Of a stretch of 64,000 nt of DNA, positions 26,901 through 35,409 are shown in pieces. The DNA comes from Acuticoccus sediminis (GTDB lineage Bacteria; Pseudomonadota; Alphaproteobacteria; Rhizobiales; Amorphaceae), in the NCBI RefSeq assembly GCF_003258595.1, contig NZ_QHHQ01000001.1, positions 1 to 64,000 on the forward strand, given 5' to 3'. The position numbers were made by a program, and so were the translations under genes. Below the pieces are notes generated by a model. The model was not told where the DNA came from. It saw only the letters and a list, made by a program, of their open reading frames with translations, and made no database searches. Position 1 is the stretch's first letter, and each line of letters opens with the position of its first letter.

Positions 26901-29737
26901 TCGATGTCGACCGTGGCGTTCGGCAGGGCGCGCGTGCCCGTCAGCGCGACCGTGCCGCTGACGACGCCGCCGACCTTCAGCTCGGGCTGGATGAGGTTGG
27001 CGATCCTGAGCGGCAGGTCCTCGATCGTGGCGTTGAGGTCCAGCTCGTTGCCGAGTTCGCCTTCGACCTGAACGGTGCCGTCGCCGATGTTCAGCACCGT
27101 GTTGCCGATGCTGATCGAGCGCTGGATACGGTTCACGCCGATCTCGGTCGGACCGCGCAGCTCGGCCTCGAAGTCGCCCTGCGCGAGGCGCAGCGTCGCG
27201 ACGCGCGCGGAGAAGCCGTCGTCGGTGCGGCTGAGCGCGCCGGTGCCGGAGAGCTCGCCGGAGCCGAGGTCGGCGTCGAGCGCGAGGTTCGAGGTCTCGC
27301 CCTGGCGCTGCGCGGTAAGGTCGGCCGACACCACCTCGTAGCCCGCCACGTCCAGCTTGCGCAGGTTCGCCCGACCGTCGAGCGCCGGAATGCCGAAGAC
27401 GTCGTCGACCACCATGTCGATGTCCGCCTCGGTGAGGCTGATCCCCGACGCCGTGACGTTGCGGGCCGCGCCGTCGAAGGCGACGACCTGGTGGCCGTCG
27501 GCGACCGACAGGGTGACGTCGGCCTTCAGGCTGCCCGTCGCGTCCTGGAGGGCGAGCGATGCGAGCCGCGAGAGGTCCGGGATGTCAACTTCGAGGTGAC
27601 CGGCGAGGGTGCCGACGTTCTGGAAGGCGATGTCGCCCGCGAGCGTGGCCCCGGCGATGGCGGCGGAGAGGTCCTGCAGCGCGCGCGCGTCCGGCCCGGT
27701 CTCGAGCGTCGCGTTGACGCTGACCGGGCGCCCGTCGAGCGAGCCGGTGACGGCGAGCGTGCCGTCGAGGTCGAACGCGACCGTCTCGCTGCGCGTGTAG
27801 ACGCCGTCGAAGTTCAGCGCGAGGTCGGAGAGCTTCTGGCCCGACAGGGTGATCTCGGTGCCGGTGACGCCGGCGTTGACGGCGGGACGGGCCGGATTGC
27901 CGGTCACGGCGAGCTGCGCCTGGATGCCGCCGGCCATCTCGCTGTTGACCAGCGAGAGGTCCTGCAGCGAGGCGTCGACCTTGAGGTCCGCCTCCGCGGC
28001 GGTGGCGCGGCCGTCGGCGCTGACGTTGAGCTGCGGGTTCTCGAGCCGGAAGGTGTCGAACACGAGTCCCGTGTCGGTGCGCGCCGCGCGGCCCGAGAGG
28101 CGCGTGCGCCCGTCGAGGAGCCCGTCCAGCGCCTCGCTGCCCGCCTTCACGTTGGTGGCGGTGCCGTCGAGGATGAGGTCGAACGTGCCGTCGAACCCGA
28201 CGTTGCCGTCCGCCGCGATGTCGATGGCGCCGGCGAGGTCGCGCCCGGCGACGGCCGCGAAGGCGGAGATGTCGCCGGTCGCTAGGCGCATCCGCCCGTT
28301 GACGGAGTTGAGGATCGTCCCGGCGAACGAGGCCTCGACGGTGTCGGTCTGCAGCGACAGCGTCTCGACGGTGAGCGGCTCGCCGCTCGACCAGGAGCCC
28401 GCGGCCTCGAGGTCGAGCGCGGAGCCGAGCGCGTCGCTGACGCCCTCCTTGCCGGAATCCATGCCGGTCGCGTTGCCGGTCAGCTTGAACGTCACGGCCC
28501 GGCGCGCGGCGTCGCCGAGGTTCGTGGCGGTGCCGGTGGCCTGGATGGTCGCCTCGGGGGCGGAGAGGACCGAGGTGTCGAGCTCGTTGAGCGTGATCTC
28601 CGCGGAGAAGTCGTCCGACCCGCCGCCCAGCGAGGCGCGGATCACGGCCGAGCGGATCGTCGACGCGCCGCCGCCGCCGGGTAGCGCGATCTCGTCGCCG
28701 TCGGCCCGGCGGAGGTCGCCGTTGAGGGAGAGCGCGGTCGGCACGCCGTCCGCACCGACGTCGGCGGTGAAGTCTATCCGCGCCACGCCGGAGACGAGGC
28801 GCCCCTCCGACACGGTGATCGCCCCGTCCGGCGCCCGTGTCGCATCGATCTTGAGCTCGGAGCCGCCCTCCACGAACGAGCCGTAGACATCCGGCACGAG
28901 GACGCCGACGTTGCCCTTGATGTCGGCGATGAAGCGGAACCCTGCGTCGGTGTTGTCGATGGTGGTGGTGCCCGACAGCAGCGTCTCGCTGTTCGCCGCG
29001 AGAAGGATGTCGGCCTTGAACTCCGCCAGCGGGCCTTCGCCCTTGATCGTGAAGGAGAGCGGCGGACGGCCCTCGATGTCGAGGGCGTTGGCGATCACGC
29101 CGTCTTCCGGCTCGGAGATCTTGAAGTCGATCGCGAGGTTGCGGCTCGAATTGTCGAAGCTCGCGGCGAGGTTCAGGTCACCCGGCCGGTCGAGGCGCTT
29201 GATCGCGAGGTCGGTGTCGAGCGCACCGTCGGCCAGCGTGATGTTGCCGTCCACCGAAAGCGAGGCCGGCGGACCGATGATGCCCTCCGCGATGTCCACC
29301 TTCGGCACGGAGAGTTTGCGCAGGATGACCGAGACCGGGAGGCTCGGCACCTCGAACTGCTCCGCCCCGCTCTCGAGCGGCGTGTCGTTCTCCACCGGCA
29401 GCGGCGTGCGGGAGATGGTGATCGACTCGGCTTCCAGGAGATCGATGGAGAGCCGCCCGCGCAGCAGCGCGAGGCGCGACCAGATGAGGTGCGCGCCGTC
29501 GATGCGCAGCCACACGCCCTGACGGTCGGCGATGGTGATGTAGCCGATGCGCACGTCGGAGGAGAGCGCACCCTGGATCGGGCCGAGGTTGATGCGGCGG
29601 TCCGGCGTGGAGATCTGGCGTTCGATGAAACGGACGAAACGGCCCGACTCCTCGTCCTGCGCCAGCGCGTACTTGGTCGCGACGACGCCGATCGAGGCGA
29701 GGCCGAGCACCGCGAGGGCGATCAGGATCCTCTTCAT
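23918..29737 (-). CDS. tamB: TamB-like translocation/assembly module protein, very long with repeats
   Basis: 1939 residues, against about 1260 in Escherichia coli. One N-terminal membrane anchor (MKRILIALAVLGLAS) is followed by a periplasmic beta-rich body. Its middle holds six units of 101-103 residues (908-1516) plus a partial seventh, each starting (L/I)PLA(I/L)AN and ending with a GGGxIxAxGTVG-type turn. The C-terminal DUF490/TamB domain (about 1600-1939) ends GLYYEREY, with SQLIFGQSIDDLSP as recognisable core. TamB forms a groove linking inner and outer membranes and works with TamA in outer-membrane protein insertion or phospholipid transport. tamA lies 70 bases upstream on the same strand. 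ATG 29737 has GGGAG seven bases before it. Confidence 0.93.
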   Translation of the reverse strand: MKRILIALAVLGLASIGVVATKYALAQDEESGRFVRFIERQISTPDRRINLGPIQGALSSDVRIGYITIADRQGVWLRIDGAHLIWSRLALLRGRLSIDLLEAESITISRTPLPVENDTPLESGAEQFEVPSLPVSVILRKLSVPKVDIAEGIIGPPASLSVDGNITLADGALDTDLAIKRLDRPGDLNLAASFDNSSRNLAIDFKISEPEDGVIANALDIEGRPPLSFTIKGEGPLAEFKADILLAANSETLLSGTTTIDNTDAGFRFIADIKGNVGVLVPDVYGSFVEGGSELKIDATRAPDGAITVSEGRLVSGVARIDFTADVGADGVPTALSLNGDLRRADGDEIALPGGGGASTIRSAVIRASLGGGSDDFSAEITLNELDTSVLSAPEATIQATGTATNLGDAARRAVTFKLTGNATGMDSGKEGVSDALGSALDLEAAGSWSSGEPLTVETLSLQTDTVEASFAGTILNSVNGRMRLATGDISAFAAVAGRDLAGAIDIAADGNVGFDGTFDLILDGTATNVKAGSEALDGLLDGRTRLSGRAARTDTGLVFDTFRLENPQLNVSADGRATAAEADLKVDASLQDLSLVNSEMAGGIQAQLAVTGNPARPAVNAGVTGTEITLSGQKLSDLALNFDGVYTRSETVAFDLDGTLAVTGSLDGRPVSVNATLETGPDARALQDLSAAIAGATLAGDIAFQNVGTLAGHLEVDIPDLSRLASLALQDATGSLKADVTLSVADGHQVVAFDGAARNVTASGISLTEADIDMVVDDVFGIPALDGRANLRKLDVAGYEVVSADLTAQRQGETSNLALDADLGSGELSGTGALSRTDDGFSARVATLRLAQGDFEAELRGPTEIGVNRIQRSISIGNTVLNIGDGTVQVEGELGNELDLNATIEDLPLRIANLIQPELKVGGVVSGTVALTGTRALPNATVDIEANGVTAAILAERGIDPLTVTARGSYIDKVATLETFHTNVGGGEINASGTVGKTLDIKADVSDLPLALANAVRPELEVSGSLSGNVTATGTLEEPNAQFDVRVVDANAKPLRDARLDPLNATAVGTFANGTAVLQTFETTIGGGRITASGSVGQQLDVTAEIINLPLALAEAVDPSLDASGTLSGRVSASGTLDNPSAEFAVDVNGATVAQLRSSGIQPLNATARGSYANKVATLQTFETTVGGGAIRAAGTIGDALDITVNVDRLPLALANAADPSLGLSGTVTGRADVSGSMKDPAADFSINVDRASARLLEGANVGAVNATVAGRYADETATLTTAEARLGQGTLSATGSVSARAMDLTVKLSQIPLAIANGFAPELGVAGALSGEVTAQGSPSNPQVRFTINAPSVSAAPLRDAGMGPGSIDAAGSMRNQTVTIDRAAVNLGGGSLNARGTVGRRLNLSVDLSNLPVAIANGFVPNLGLTGRLSGSATATGSLSNPSANFNLSGTGISALPLQDAGVGVLTVNAAGSYGGRGITISSARAEGSGLNVTASGFVPLSGGGLDVAVRANAPLSLANHFLASRGSSLSGDVVADVRARGSLSNPTVSGSVRSSGFTVRDPLSNLVLNNGQLVASMDGNRIVVDRLTASLGDGTVSVTGSIGLGAGFPADLTFVANNARYSDGQLVAVTLSANLGIKGPLTGPRVEGRVDIDRAEITVPTRLSGTAALLEVSNFNTPSPVLETLRRAHAGPFTDSDDDGGSNASGFTLDVTISAPRRIFVRGRGIDAELGGELRVTGPVSDIQPVGEFHLIRGQMNILTQRIVLDEGRVTLFGDLNPQIYLVAETSRNQVTVRVIVDGPANDPQVRFESVPDLPQDEVLSQLIFGQSIDDLSPFQLAQLAAAVAELAGVGNGPSIIDQVRAFSGLDNLEIITTETGSTAVQAGRYIADNVYVGVRAGEKSSGVTVSIDITRGLKARGEAMTDESTIGLYYEREY
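25190..27016 (-). repeat. Six tandem ~303-bp repeats within tamB
   Basis: The (L/I)PLA-type start codons fall at 27016, 26713, 26410, 26107, 25801 and 25498, then a seventh at 25189: spacings of 303, 303, 303, 306, 303 and 309 bases. Units agree at protein level (for example GSLSG, LSGRVSASGTL, TFETTVGGG) but have diverged at DNA level, so this is an old duplication series. Confidence 0.85.
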
Positions 29738-29807
29738 CGTTCACTCCCATCAGAACGCCGCCGCTGCGGCGTCGATTTCGTTGCACCGAACGGGCGCATC
29801 CCCAGCC

Positions 29808-31721
29808 TCAGAACGCCTGGCCGAGGCCGATGTAGAAGGCGACGTTCGGGTCGCCGTCGTAGGGGTCGAGCGGCACCGCGACGTCGAAGCGCAGCGGGCC
29901 GAGGCCGGTGTAGTAGCGCAAACCCAGACCCACCGAGGTCTTGAGCGGCACGTCGAAGTCCGGATATTCGCTGTCGAAGGCGTTGCCGAAGTCGAAGAAC
30001 GGCACGACGCCGATCGTGTCGGTCACCTTCACGCGCGCCTCGAGCGAGCCGACCAGGTAGCTGCGGCCGCCGTGCACCTCGTCGGTGACCGGGTCCACCG
30101 GGCCGACGCCGCGATAGGGATAGCCGCGGATGGAGCCGCCGCCGCCGGCGAAGAACATCTTGTTCGCCGGCACTTCCTGCAGCGGCGCGCCGACGATGGA
30201 GCCGACGACGCCGCGCGCGGCGAGCACCACGCGGTCCTTGGCGAAGCCGTAGTAGACGCGCCCGTCGATCTGCGAGATCGCCCCGATGTTGCCGTTCACC
30301 GCCTCGTAGAAGGGCTCGAACGAGCCGATCAGGTGGTAGCCCTTGGTCGGGTTGTACTGGTTGTTGGAGCCGTCGTAGTCGACCGACAGCGGCAGGGAGG
30401 CGAACAGGAAGTCGCCGTCGCCGTAGTCGGTCTGGTCGATCGTGGAGGCCTCGAACGAGGCGTAGCCGGCGAGCGTGATCTTCGTCGTCGGTCGGTGCAT
30501 GAAGCCCATGCGGCCGCCGACGGCCCGCGCCCGGTAGGTGTCGGGGGAATCCTGCTCGGCGTAGATCTTCGCCAGGAAGTCCGTGTACGGCGTGAAGACG
30601 CCCGGCTTCAGGAAATTGGCTTCGAGCTTGTAGTTGTAGGAGTCCGGGTCGTCGGCGTCCACGCCGCCGATCGACGCGTTCAGCTCCAGCTGCTCGGCGC
30701 GGCCGAAGAGGTTGCGATGCCGCCAGTAGGCTTCGGCGCCGGCGCCGTCGAGGGTCGAGTAGTTCACGCCGCCGCCGATGACGCGCAGCGGCCGCTCCGC
30801 GACCTCGATCCCCATGTCGAGGGTGCCGTCGGGGTTGATGGTCTCCCCTTCGACGATCCGGGCGGCCTTGAACACGCCGAGGCGGCGAAGCTGGTCGCGC
30901 GCGCGCTCGACGGCGTCCGGATCGAACCGCTCGCCATACTTGAGGCCGGCGTACCAGGCGACGAATTCCGGATCCATCCGCGCGGTGCCGGAGACGCTGG
31001 TGGTCCCGAAGACCGCCGGCCGGCCTGGCGCGACGTCGATCATGACGCCGAGCTGGTCCGTCTCGTGGTAGGCCGATGCGGTCCGGCGGGCGATCTGCGC
31101 CTTCGGGTAGCCGAGCTCGCGCCAGCCGCCGACGAGCGCCGCCTCGCCGGCGATGATCTTGTTCGCGTTCGCGACCCCGCCGGGGACGAGGCCCAGCTCC
31201 TCGAGGCTCGGCGGCACCGTCTCGTCGTTCGGGATCTCGCCGGGGCGGTTCTTCACGTCGACCTCGCCGAACGTGAACACCGGGCCGGGGTCGACCGTGA
31301 CGACGACGTCGGCGGTGTCGCCGAACTCGGTGTCGATCGGCGTGCTGGAGACCTCGCGGCCGTCGACCTTGATGGAGATCGTCGGCCCGTAGCGGGCATT
31401 GTCGTAGAGCGCGGCGAGGATGCGCTGGTAGTCGGTGTTGGCACGCGACAGCAGGGCGGCCGAACCCGGGCTCGGCTCGCCCTTCTCCTCCTCCAGCACC
31501 GAGGCGCGCTCGACGCTCTTGAGCAGGTCGCTCTCGCCGCCGACGACGTCGAACTGGACGTTGTACGTGACGGAGCCTTCCGGCGGCGGCGGAGGCGGGC
31601 CTTCGAAGAAGCGGAAACCGAACAGCTCGAACGCCTGCGCCGCTCCCGGCGTCAGGCCGACGACGAGCGCGAGCGCCCCCGCTCTCCAGGTCTGGCCGAT
31701 CGAAAGACGCACGTTCTCCAC
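29808..31721 (-). CDS. tamA: TamA-like Omp85-family outer membrane protein
   Basis: 637 residues if the GTG at 31721 is used (GGAG just upstream); this gives a clean signal peptide ending GAAQA. An ATG at 31766 would add 15 residues before it. POTRA-type periplasmic domains fill about residues 40-300 (VDPGPVFTFGEV is typical), and a 16-strand barrel follows with the conserved lid motif GSIRGYPY near residue 530. The protein ends in Phe (YIGLGQAF), the outer-membrane sorting signal. A proline stretch (EGPPPPPPEG) after the signal peptide is odd. It is the outer-membrane partner of TamB, encoded next. Confidence 0.93.
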   Translation of the reverse strand: MENVRLSIGQTWRAGALALVVGLTPGAAQAFELFGFRFFEGPPPPPPEGSVTYNVQFDVVGGESDLLKSVERASVLEEEKGEPSPGSAALLSRANTDYQRILAALYDNARYGPTISIKVDGREVSSTPIDTEFGDTADVVVTVDPGPVFTFGEVDVKNRPGEIPNDETVPPSLEELGLVPGGVANANKIIAGEAALVGGWRELGYPKAQIARRTASAYHETDQLGVMIDVAPGRPAVFGTTSVSGTARMDPEFVAWYAGLKYGERFDPDAVERARDQLRRLGVFKAARIVEGETINPDGTLDMGIEVAERPLRVIGGGVNYSTLDGAGAEAYWRHRNLFGRAEQLELNASIGGVDADDPDSYNYKLEANFLKPGVFTPYTDFLAKIYAEQDSPDTYRARAVGGRMGFMHRPTTKITLAGYASFEASTIDQTDYGDGDFLFASLPLSVDYDGSNNQYNPTKGYHLIGSFEPFYEAVNGNIGAISQIDGRVYYGFAKDRVVLAARGVVGSIVGAPLQEVPANKMFFAGGGGSIRGYPYRGVGPVDPVTDEVHGGRSYLVGSLEARVKVTDTIGVVPFFDFGNAFDSEYPDFDVPLKTSVGLGLRYYTGLGPLRFDVAVPLDPYDGDPNVAFYIGLGQAF

Positions 31722-31955
31722 CCTTGCTCCGCAGTTCAATAGGCTTGGAAGAGCCTGGGCTGACAAGACGATCGGGTGTTACGGGCGCGCCTTGAGGTAG
31801 TCCTGCGCCATATCAGCAACACTGCGACAAGCTGAATCTGGAAGAGCTTAACGCTTCATTCGCCGACCGTTGCTGAACTGTCTTGCATCCGACGGATAGC
31901 GTTATTGCTTTTGATATGAAATGTAAGGGCGTTCTCGAGCGTTGGAGGCGTTGCG

Positions 31956-32744
31956 ATGAGTGCGGCGATTCTGCAGTTTCTGGGCCTGTGGGCGTTGACC
32001 TACGCCCTGGTCTTCGGAACCTATCTCGGCTTCGGCTGGGCCTTCACCGCGTGGTCCCAGCGCCATCCCGAGCGCAAGATCCAGCCCAAGCGCGACGGGC
32101 AGAAGCGCCGCGCCAAGGAAATCCGCGCCTCGGCGCGGTCGCTGGTCGTCACCTGCGGCTGCTTCGCCGGCGGCCTCTTCTGCATGCTGAAGGGCTGGAC
32201 GCTGTTCGACCCGTGGCCGCTCACGTGGTGGTCGGCGCCGCTGATGTTCGTCGCGTCGGTCATCTTCTATGATGGCTGGTTCTACGTCGTGCACCGCCTC
32301 GGCCACACCGGGCCGTTCATGAAGTACCACGTGCTGCACCACCAGTCGGTCGCGCCGACGGTGTGGAGCAACTACTCCGACACCTTCTTCGACGCCTTCA
32401 CCCAGCAGGGCTACTTCCTGATCGTGCCGCTGATCGTGCCGTTCGGCTGGCCGATCTTCGTGGCGCACCGGATCTTCGACCACTTCAACGGCATGATCGG
32501 CCACTCGGGCTTCGAGTTCGCGGCGGGGCCGTCCTCGCGCACGCCGTGGCCGCTCGCGTCGGTGACGTTCCACGACATGCATCACTCGACGTTCAATTAT
32601 AACTACGCGAACCATTTCTCCTTCTGGGACCGGGTGTTCGGCACGATCCATCCGGAGTACGATCACCGCTGCGCCGAAATGGAGGAGAAGATCGCGTCGG
32701 CCGGCAAGTCCGGCGGCTCACAGACCCCGCTGCCCACGTCCTGA
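31956..32744 (+). CDS. Sterol desaturase/fatty acid hydroxylase family membrane protein
   Basis: 262 residues with four or so membrane segments. The diiron histidine clusters are His113-xxx-His117 (HRLGH), His125-xx-His128-His129 (HVLHH) and His206-xx-His209-His210 (HDMHH), with an extra GHSG at residues 182-185. This is the FA_hydroxylase superfamily, which hydroxylates or desaturates lipids in the membrane using O2. GGAGG lies eight bases before the ATG. It is divergent from tamA with about 230 bases between and appears to be monocistronic. Possible substrates include ornithine lipid, hopanoid, carotenoid or sterol-like lipids; the sequence does not decide. Confidence 0.88.
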   Translation: MSAAILQFLGLWALTYALVFGTYLGFGWAFTAWSQRHPERKIQPKRDGQKRRAKEIRASARSLVVTCGCFAGGLFCMLKGWTLFDPWPLTWWSAPLMFVASVIFYDGWFYVVHRLGHTGPFMKYHVLHHQSVAPTVWSNYSDTFFDAFTQQGYFLIVPLIVPFGWPIFVAHRIFDHFNGMIGHSGFEFAAGPSSRTPWPLASVTFHDMHHSTFNYNYANHFSFWDRVFGTIHPEYDHRCAEMEEKIASAGKSGGSQTPLPTS

Positions 32745-32978
32745 GCGCAAGCCGCGGCGTCGTAGGCGCCGCGCGCATCCTCCACCGGGGCACGTCCTGG
32801 CGCCTGACCGGACCGCGCGACCGCGCCGTGCTGGACAGGCGTTCGGCGTTGGGCAGAGACTGAAGGCGCCACATGCGGCCGCGATGCGCCGCGGCGTGGC
32901 CTGGACTGCGCCGGCGAGACCTGGCCTCGTCATGCACTGCAACATGAACCGACTCTCACGAGCCGCACGGACACGCTC

Positions 32979-34367
32979 ATGAACATACAGATCGCCCCCA
33001 ACGACATCAGCCACGTGATCGAGGCCGACAAGGCCAACGTGTGGCACCACCTGATGCAGCACGCCGCGTTCGAGACGGTGGACCCGCGCATCATCGTGGA
33101 AGGCAAGGGCCTGCGTGTCTGGGACGCGACCGGGCGCGAGATGATCGACGCGGTGTCCGGCGGCGTGTGGACGGTGAACGTCGGCTACGGCCGCGCGCGG
33201 ATCGCCGACGCGGTTCGCGACCAGCTCGTGAAGATGAACTTCTTCGCCGCGGCGGCCGGCTCGATCCCGGCGGCCCTATTCGCCGAGCGCCTGATCGAGA
33301 AGATGCCCGGCATGAGCCGCGTCTACTACTCGAACTCGGGCTCCGAGGCGAACGAGAAGGCCTACAAGATCATCCGCCAGATCGCCCACAAGCGCTACGG
33401 CGGGAAGAAGCACAAGATCCTCTACCGCGAGCGCGACTACCACGGCACCACCATCGGCGCCCTCGCCTCGTGCGGGCAGCCGGAGCGCGCGGCCCAGTAC
33501 GGCCCCTTCCCGCCGGGCTTCGTGTCGGTCCCGCACTGCCTCGAGTACCGCAGCCAGTGGGGCGACGTGCCGGACTACGGCGTCCGCGCCGCACGCGAGA
33601 TCGAGCGCGTCATCCTCGAGGAAGGGCCGGACACCGTCGGCGGCATCGTCCTGGAGCCGATCACCGCGGGCGGCGGCGTCATCGTCCCGCCGGAGGGCTA
33701 CTGGGAGACCGTGCAGGAGATCTGCACCAAGTACGACGTCCTCCTCCACATCGACGAAGTGGTCTGCGGCCTCGGGCGCACCGGCCAGTGGTTCGGCTAC
33801 CAGAACTTCGGCATCAAGCCGGACCTCGTGACGATGGCGAAGGGCGTCGCCTCGGGCTACGCGGCGATCTCCTGCACCGTGACCACCGAGCGCGTGTTCG
33901 ACATGTTCAAGGATGATCCGAGCGACCCGCTCGGCTACTTCCGCGACATCTCGACCTTCGGCGGCTGCACCGCCGGCCCCGCCGCCGCGCTCGAGAACAT
34001 GGCCATCATCGAGGACGAGGACCTGCTCGAGAACACGCTGGTCCGCGGCGAGCAGCTCGGCAACGGGCTCGAGGCGCTGAAGTCGCGCCACGCCATCGTC
34101 GGCGACGTGCGCGGCATGGGCCTCTTCTGGGGCGTCGAGCTGGTGGCGGACCGCGAGACGCGCGAGCCGCTGCCGGAGAAGACCGTCGCGGCCGTCGTCG
34201 CGGCCGCCGGCGCGCGCGGGGTCATCATCGGCATGACCAACCGCTCGCTGCCGGGCTACAACAACACGCTGTGCCTCAGCCCCGCGCTGATCGCGACCGC
34301 CGCCGAGATCGACACCATCGTCGAGGCCATCGACGGCGCGCTCACCGAGGTCGGCGCCACCCTCTGA
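32979..34367 (+). CDS. tpa: Class III aminotransferase, probable taurine:pyruvate aminotransferase
   Basis: 462 residues. The PLP lysine is Lys288 in TMAKGVASGY, preceded by the cofactor Asp in LLHIDEVVCG; SNSGSEANEKAYK binds phosphate. The segment DISTFGGCTAGPAAALEN resembles Tpa proteins I know. Tpa moves the amino group of taurine to pyruvate, giving sulfoacetaldehyde and alanine. The next gene is a TSUP permease of the TauE/SafE family, the type that exports sulfite during taurine breakdown, which supports the call. No xsc or taurine importer is in view. Another omega-aminotransferase substrate (putrescine, beta-alanine) is the main alternative. Confidence 0.75.
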   Translation: MNIQIAPNDISHVIEADKANVWHHLMQHAAFETVDPRIIVEGKGLRVWDATGREMIDAVSGGVWTVNVGYGRARIADAVRDQLVKMNFFAAAAGSIPAALFAERLIEKMPGMSRVYYSNSGSEANEKAYKIIRQIAHKRYGGKKHKILYRERDYHGTTIGALASCGQPERAAQYGPFPPGFVSVPHCLEYRSQWGDVPDYGVRAAREIERVILEEGPDTVGGIVLEPITAGGGVIVPPEGYWETVQEICTKYDVLLHIDEVVCGLGRTGQWFGYQNFGIKPDLVTMAKGVASGYAAISCTVTTERVFDMFKDDPSDPLGYFRDISTFGGCTAGPAAALENMAIIEDEDLLENTLVRGEQLGNGLEALKSRHAIVGDVRGMGLFWGVELVADRETREPLPEKTVAAVVAAAGARGVIIGMTNRSLPGYNNTLCLSPALIATAAEIDTIVEAIDGALTEVGATL

Positions 34368-34536
34368 GCACCCGCCACCGAAGCGCGGCGGTCCGCCGCC
34401 ACGCATCGGACGCACCGTTTCCTGACGCTCCGACCCGCCGCGAACCGGCCCGTCGGAGCGCACATTCCCACGCCACCGCGCCGCGCGTCCCGTCCACCGG
34501 GCCCGCCGACGCGCGCCTCATGCGCGAGAGGCCGAC

Positions 34537-35301
34537 TTGAGTTCCATCCTCGCGGCGCTTCCGGCGCCGCATATCCTGGCCGCGGTGCTCGGCTCCGTGC
34601 TCGCCGCCGCCATCCTGCGCGGCCTCACCGGGTTCGGCTTCGCGCTCGCCGCCGTCCCCCTCCTCTCGCTGGTCGTCAGCCCGGAGCAGGCGGTGACGCT
34701 GGCGATGCTGCTGCAGCTCATGATCGGTATCCGCGATTCCATCGCGCTGCATGCCGTCCTCGACCGGCCGTCCCTCGCCCGCCTCTCCATCGGCGCGCTC
34801 CTCGGCACGCCCGTCGGCGTCGCCTTCCTGACGGTGCTGGAGCCGTCGGTGATGCGCGTCGCCATCGCGGTCATCGTCATCGTCGGGCTGGTCTTCATCC
34901 TGCGCGCGCCGAAGAAGGCGGCAGCCGACCGGCTGCGCCTCGCGGTCCCGACCGGGATCGTTGCCGGCCTCTTCGCGGGTCTCGCCGCGATGCCCGGGCC
35001 GCCCGCCGTCGCCTACTACCTCGGCACCGACCGGCCGGCCAACGTCACCCGCGCGTCGCTCATGATCTTCTTCTTCGTGACGTCGCTGATCGCGGTGCCG
35101 CTGCTGTTCCTCAACGGCGCCGTGGACCTCACCATCGCCGGGGCGAGCGTCGTCGCCTTCCCGGTCTTCATCCTCGGCACCGCGATCGGCACCCGCCTCT
35201 TCAGGCGCACCAGCGAGACGGGCTACCGCTCGCTCGCCATCGCGACGCTCGTCTTGATGGCGCTGGCCGCCGGCATCCGGGGGATCGCCGGCCTGCTCTG
35301 A
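34537..35301 (+). CDS. TSUP (TauE/SafE) family membrane permease
   Basis: 254 residues, about eight membrane segments. GLTGFGFALAAVPLL near residues 29-43 and the symmetrical second half LFAGLAAMPGPPAVAYYLG are the paired signatures of the family. TSUP proteins export sulfite, sulfoacetate or related anions. The start appears to be TTG at 34537, with GAGAGG upstream; the ATG at 34520 is in another frame and stops after six codons. It follows the Tpa-like gene after 169 bases, and a stem-loop at 35376-35400 lies downstream. Confidence 0.85.
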   Translation: MSSILAALPAPHILAAVLGSVLAAAILRGLTGFGFALAAVPLLSLVVSPEQAVTLAMLLQLMIGIRDSIALHAVLDRPSLARLSIGALLGTPVGVAFLTVLEPSVMRVAIAVIVIVGLVFILRAPKKAAADRLRLAVPTGIVAGLFAGLAAMPGPPAVAYYLGTDRPANVTRASLMIFFFVTSLIAVPLLFLNGAVDLTIAGASVVAFPVFILGTAIGTRLFRRTSETGYRSLAIATLVLMALAAGIRGIAGLL

Positions 35302-35375
35302 CCGCCGGAGCGCGGTCCGCCCAATCCGAGAGGACACGAGCGCGCTCGCCCCATAGCTCCGGCGCGATTGCTCTT

Positions 35376-35400
35376 CGCTCAGGTTGCTCCAACCTGAGCG
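35376..35400. terminator. Stem-loop between convergent TSUP and Pat-like genes
   Basis: CGCTCAGGTTG-CTC-CAACCTGAGCG is a perfect 11-base stem with a 3-base loop, placed between the ends of two convergent genes. There is no T-run on either side, so it may act as a shared terminator or 3'-end stabiliser. Confidence 0.6.
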
Positions 35401-35409
35401 GCAAGCGCG

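Noticed and set aside
25190-27016. Regular 303-base periodicity considered as a possible CRISPR-like or satellite array
   Set aside because: The units are one continuous reading frame in tamB, similar at protein level only.
26792-28285. A 497-codon plus-strand frame opposite tamB
   Set aside because: It is a shadow of the tamB repeats, with no start signal and no family resemblance.
29547-31742. A 731-codon plus-strand frame opposite tamA
   Set aside because: Its composition (Val, Arg, Asp, Ala repeats) mirrors the codon bias of tamA on the other strand; tamA itself has a signal peptide, barrel and RGY motif.
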